Part shown: positions 6,301 through 8,479 of the stretch, in pieces
How the letters are laid out: the number at the start of each line of letters is the position of its first letter
Numbering within the stretch: position 1 is the first letter of the stretch
From: an uncultured Gemella sp.
GTDB taxonomy: Bacteria; Bacillota; Bacilli; Staphylococcales; Gemellaceae
Direction of reading: 5' to 3'
Length of the DNA: 8,479 bases
NCBI GenBank assembly: GCA_938038035.1
Contig: CALHQV010000290.1
Location: 1-8,479 of the forward strand
Program-made: the position numbers and the translations under genes
Notes under the pieces: generated by a model
What the model saw: the letters and a program-made list of their open reading frames with translations, nothing else
Told to the model about the DNA's origin: nothing
Databases searched by the model: none

Positions 6301-6584
6301 TTCGTCGAAATCTCTAATAATTTATAAAACATCTCCTCTGTTTTACATAGTAAATTGAATTTCAAAAGCCCTATCCCATAACCTAAGTTAACTTCTAAAC
6401 CTTGAATTAAGTCTATCCCTGCTTTTTTAGAAGCCTTATAAGCTTTTATAGCACCGTACATATTCGGATCAACAATAACCACTGATTTCTGATTATCTTT
6501 TACTAATTTTGAAAACAGACTCTCATACTTAATTGTACTATTCAACAAGTCATAGGCACTATGTACTTGCATATTGTAATACAT
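3315..6584 (-). CDS. dnaE: DNA polymerase III alpha subunit, Gram-positive DnaE type
   Basis: Replicative C-family DNA polymerase. In low-GC Gram-positives it extends RNA primers on the lagging strand before handing over to PolC. The 1089-residue product is full length for this group. Domains in order are: an N-terminal PHP domain (about 1-200), the palm with GAGRGSAAGS (331-340) and the catalytic PDIDIDF (372-378, D375 and D377), the third aspartate D525 in KIDFLGIR, HAAGIVIS (481-488), fingers, a helix-hairpin-helix region (about 789-850), and an OB-fold (about 935-1010). The PHP metal site is degraded: the usual HxHS is QVHS (6-9) and TDHG is VDPN (38-41), so no metal-dependent proofreading is expected. 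It lacks the exonuclease domain that would mark PolC. ATG start with a perfect AAAGGAGG eight bases upstream. It follows the flavin reductase by 45 bases, probably in the same transcript. Confidence 0.97.
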   Translation of the reverse strand: MYYNMQVHSAYDLLNSTIKYESLFSKLVKDNQKSVVIVDPNMYGAIKAYKASKKAGIDLIQGLEVNLGYGIGLLKFNLLCKTEEMFYKLLEISTKLMNGEEWTVEDFSNDMIDYREDFVLIVVDELRDSMEFSYLKNLLSKYNFYFGFNESFQVGLYSDFDNIVYTKPSFYLNKEHYQQVIVSRAIRDNKKLNIQELTTISGEDFVREQKDFEEILALGDEELYAIFERSFANQQLIIDSCKYELNFSGYHLPKYIYGEKEEIFEKLSSKEYLHYLVQKGVKEKLIGKDLYHYKKRYNYELKIIDEMGFNDYFLIVYDFVKYAKDNGILVGAGRGSAAGSLVCYLLDITEADPLEYNLLFERFLNKERISMPDIDIDFQDTRRDEVIKYVEEKYGSDKVAQIITFTTFQSKSAARESARILQFDEQTLKFISSNISSTRTLKECYEISEELRTFINTSNINKRWFSIALSLEHLPKNPSVHAAGIVISDDKPLVNYAPLAESNMTKYLTQWTMDDVESVGLLKIDFLGIRYLTMVSSIVEEIRKENPTFDITKINYQDPKVYELFAKGKTEGIFQFESSGMKEKLNLLKPTEFNDIVAMNALYRPGPMAQIEVYVRRKNKEEQVVYPHPHLEKILKDTYGVIVYQEQIMLIAVNFAHMSLNEADNMRRAVSKKKKEDLEYYGRIFVEKSVAAGYDIKVAESLFELIVTFANYGFNKSHAVVYSMLAYRLAYLKVYYTKYFMTALLNNVISSEKKINEYKQELMNLGINLVKPDVNRSLANFRVFKNDIVFALTAIKNVGYRSGYEIVQDRINFGPYLDIDDFLKRMNKKVDYQAAVSLVKAGALDTFGYNRATLMKKVNDYYSDNRQFINNVRVALSAESGLTLKVEEIEDYSITEKIQMEKEVTGTYFLKHPVQVEKEKYAYLPLQYIGGEVSDSYVEVITRKEIRTKNGDYMAFLTVNDGKNDYDVTVFPSVFRYANIFIKVGSFAVMTLKKQLRNGREQYILEKIASLKNYREYCLTNIKTIYTIVDKEILELLSEYKADAGRVKVIALLDNDSTKGKTITINNEHEFVQKFLEKFPGKRIKITYK

Positions 6585-6629
6585 ACTAATATCCTCCTTT
6601 CTTCGTTATTTTATATTATCTATAAGATA

Positions 6630-7220
6630 TTATCCGCAAAGTGGGTTATACTCATCCTCATCTGACGAACAACCCATATTTTCTCCATGGTTTTTGCTCT
6701 CTTCATTAAAGTAACGATATACTCTCTTATTGTCATCACCCATAAAATAAATTGGATTAAATTGAGTATATTTCATATTTCCTTCTTCATCTAGAAGATT
6801 TTCACAAACAACTCTTCGTTTTATAGATGCTACAAAATTCGTGTATTTTCCATATACAGAAGTATTTTCAACTTTACATTCAAGCGATAATATACATTCA
6901 TCCATAATCGGAGCATCGATATATTTTGCCGGATCATATGTCATATCAGCCATACCAATTTTATTCTGACCTGAATGGAAGCCTGCAATCTCCACCTTAC
7001 TAAGTATTTGTTGGCAAGGTACGTTAACAGTAAACTCTCCATATTCTTTAATATTATTTACAGCATTACTGTCTGTTGTAAGTCCAACTGAAATCATATC
7101 TCCTAGTGAATACGATGAACTACAAGCTGTCACATTATACTTCCATTTTTTATCCTTATAACCTATTAATATTACAGGAAATCCGTAATATAACTTACTG
7201 GTTTTAGTTTCTAATTTCAT
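6630..7220 (-). CDS. Flavin reductase-family FMN-binding protein, cysteine-rich
   Basis: A 196-residue protein that I assign to the flavin reductase-like (split-barrel FMN-binding) family. Its N-terminal half shows the typical pattern FPVILIGYKD, then NVTACSSSYSL (29-39), SVGLTTDSNAVNNIKEYGEFTVNVP (44-68), and EIAGFHSGQNKIG (77-89). The family binds FMN, and members either reduce free flavin with NAD(P)H or act as oxidoreductases; the substrate cannot be read from sequence. Seven cysteines (33, 69, 109, 115, 139, 184, 195) are many for a cytoplasmic protein of this size. Two lie in an acidic C-terminal tail ending NPLCG, which looks like an addition after the barrel. There is no signal peptide. 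ATG start with AAAGGA nine bases upstream, 51 bases after yaaA and 45 before dnaE. The neighbour yaaA suggests a redox or iron-related role (inference). Confidence 0.8.
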   Translation of the reverse strand: MKLETKTSKLYYGFPVILIGYKDKKWKYNVTACSSSYSLGDMISVGLTTDSNAVNNIKEYGEFTVNVPCQQILSKVEIAGFHSGQNKIGMADMTYDPAKYIDAPIMDECILSLECKVENTSVYGKYTNFVASIKRRVVCENLLDEEGNMKYTQFNPIYFMGDDNKRVYRYFNEESKNHGENMGCSSDEDEYNPLCG

Positions 7221-7271
7221 CTTTTTCTGTCCTTTTTCTTATTTTCCTCTTATATTTAAACTTCCCTATTT

Positions 7272-8003
7272 TTATCTTTTTGCTATAAAAGCTAATGTCT
7301 TTTCGTCTGAATTCTCTTCGTTATATTCGAAACCATCAAATTTAATCTGTTTCATTTCGTCTACCGAAGAAACTTTGTTTTTTATAAGTTCAGTTAAAAA
7401 CTTACCTCTGGCTTTTTTTGAAATAGTCGAATGAACTTTTAACACTCCATCTTTTTCTTCCATAAAGCTAATTCTAATAAATTCATCCCTCTGTTCTTTT
7501 GAAAATACCTCTTCAAATTCACTAGAAAGTAATGACACGACTAATTCTTCGCCCTTGATACTCTTATCATAGTCTTCACGCCAGAAGTTTTTCAAAGACT
7601 GACTTGATATTTTGATATTTTGTAAAAAGTCTAATCTATGCTCTTGAATTAAATCATAAGCACCTATTACACCATATAAAGATGTTGTAATAAACACATT
7701 TTCTTTTATATATTTTTTATCAGTCTCATCAAAACCAGCACGATCTATATTTCTATACATTAGGCCATTAAATAGATCTAACGCCTCAAAACTTTTTGCT
7801 GTTTTGTTATTAATTTTTTCCCAACGAGAAAATTCCTCCACAGCCTTCTCATCTTTGATTTTGTAGGCTTTAGCCAAGTCTTCCACACTTAATTTAGCTA
7901 TTTCACTTACTATTTCAGTACTTTTGTCACTTAGACTTACCGTACCATATGGAATAGCCTTCTTGTTTAACTCTTTGGCTGTTGGTATTAAAATTTTCAT
8001 CAT
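7272..8003 (-). CDS. yaaA: YaaA family peroxide-stress protein (DUF328)
   Basis: The 243-residue product matches the YaaA/DUF328 family across its length (usually about 240-260). It has the N-terminal KILIPTAKELN (3-13), FITTSLYGVIGAYDLIQEHRLDF (104-126, the family's S-x-LYGV-x-x-x-D-x-I-x-x-YRL motif with H for the usual Y), LLSSEFEEVF (158-167), KKARGKFLTELI (197-208) and a C-terminal F-x-G-F-x-Y-x-x-x-x-S-D motif. In E. coli YaaA is induced by peroxide and limits iron-driven DNA damage; the same role here is inferred. Two ATG codons compete. The one at 8003 overlaps the previous stop as TAATG, while the one at 8000 is better spaced (7 bases) from AGAGG and yields the family-typical MKILIP start. 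Translational coupling to the upstream gene is likely. No regulatory site was seen in front of it. Confidence 0.9.
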   Translation of the reverse strand: MMKILIPTAKELNKKAIPYGTVSLSDKSTEIVSEIAKLSVEDLAKAYKIKDEKAVEEFSRWEKINNKTAKSFEALDLFNGLMYRNIDRAGFDETDKKYIKENVFITTSLYGVIGAYDLIQEHRLDFLQNIKISSQSLKNFWREDYDKSIKGEELVVSLLSSEFEEVFSKEQRDEFIRISFMEEKDGVLKVHSTISKKARGKFLTELIKNKVSSVDEMKQIKFDGFEYNEENSDEKTLAFIAKR

Positions 8004-8416
8004 TATTCCTCTTCTTCAGGTAATTCTAAGAAGCTGTTTTCAATTAAGCTTTCAACTTCCATTAATACGAAGTTGTACTCAGTTGTTTCTATAGCTGGAT
8101 CGATAATTAATGTATTAAAGTAGCCTACTACGAAATCACGGTTAGCAATTTCTAGTTTAAACATATATTCACTGATTTCATCTACTAAAAATGCTGTTTC
8201 TTTAAGAACTTTGTCTTCATAAGAGTTAGCGTAGTGAACTGTTTCTAAAAGTCTGCGGATTTCTAAGTCTGCATGCTCTTTAGCAAAACGATCACGAATG
8301 TGTTTTGCAAGTTCCTCAGCTTTAAGATTTTCTGTGTTAATATTTTCTTTTTTCAGTACTTCTTTCTCTTCTAATTTTGCTAATAATGCTGTTAAAGATT
8401 TGTGTAATGTATTCAT
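8003..8416 (-). CDS. Unrecognised small acidic helical protein
   Basis: I do not recognise this 137-residue protein. It is rich in Glu, Lys and Leu with heptad-like spacing, so probably mostly alpha-helical. Its C-terminus is acidic (ELPEEEE), and it has no cysteine, signal peptide or transmembrane segment, so it is presumably cytoplasmic. No catalytic motif is visible. ATG start with AGGAG eight bases upstream. The stop codon overlaps the first ATG of yaaA (TAATG) and its own last codons carry the yaaA ribosome binding site, so the two are translationally coupled and may act together. A TATAAA sequence at 8473-8468 could be the -10 of its promoter, but the matching -35 would fall outside the window. 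It is the first gene of the visible unit, though the unit could begin further right. Confidence 0.8.
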   Translation of the reverse strand: MNTLHKSLTALLAKLEEKEVLKKENINTENLKAEELAKHIRDRFAKEHADLEIRRLLETVHYANSYEDKVLKETAFLVDEISEYMFKLEIANRDFVVGYFNTLIIDPAIETTEYNFVLMEVESLIENSFLELPEEEE

Positions 8417-8479
8417 TTAATTTTCTCCTATATTTACAATAAATTTTTTAAAACTTTCTCTATATATTTTATAAGAAAA

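Noticed and set aside
6617..6629. TATCT-ATA-AGATA palindrome between the flavin reductase gene and dnaE
   Set aside because: Only five-base AT-rich arms, with no promoter or U-run around it; expected by chance.
8417..8479. Promoter for the 137-residue protein
   Set aside because: TATAAA at 8473-8468 could be a -10, but its -35 would be outside the window, so it cannot be supported.

Overview
The window looks like chromosomal DNA from a low-GC Gram-positive bacterium (Firmicutes/Bacillota). It is very AT-rich, with AGGAGG-type ribosome binding sites and sigma-A-like promoters (TTGACA/TATAAT type). It has a degenerate-PHP DnaE of the Gram-positive type next to pfkA and pyk. The order dnaE-pfkA-pyk without accDA between dnaE and pfkA resembles streptococci, lactobacilli and Gemella-like cocci rather than Bacillus or Staphylococcus. 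Gemella is my best guess, but this is an inference from gene order and protein character, not a database match.

Layout. All six solid genes lie on the minus strand, so transcription runs from high to low coordinates. In transcription order they are: an unrecognised acidic helical protein (8416-8003), yaaA (8003-7272, overlapping the previous stop by one base), a cysteine-rich flavin-reductase-family protein (7220-6630), dnaE (6584-3315), pfkA (3186-2224) and pyk (2114-675). Gaps among the first four are 51 bases or less, so they are probably one transcript. The gaps before pfkA (128 bases) and before pyk (109 bases) each contain a promoter-like sequence. The two glycolytic genes can therefore probably be expressed above the level of the polymerase gene. 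A perfect 15-bp hairpin with a U-run, just after pyk, ends the unit.

Function. PfkA and Pyk catalyse the committed and last ATP-forming steps of glycolysis. DnaE is the error-prone-type replicative polymerase used on the lagging strand beside PolC. YaaA belongs to a family that limits peroxide/iron damage to DNA, and the flavin reductase could supply reduced flavin. The cluster thus joins redox protection, replication and central carbon metabolism.

The unexplained part is positions 1-674, downstream of pyk. No convincing intact gene lies there. It does hold a good plus-strand promoter (79-106) with a possible CcpA site upstream, a run of seven closely spaced inverted repeats (294-498), and a strong plus-strand terminator (553-587). 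This is the architecture expected of a structured non-coding RNA of roughly 470 nt, or of a small decayed minus-strand gene (ribosome binding site near 441-436) with overlapping antisense transcription. I cannot match it to a known RNA family by eye.
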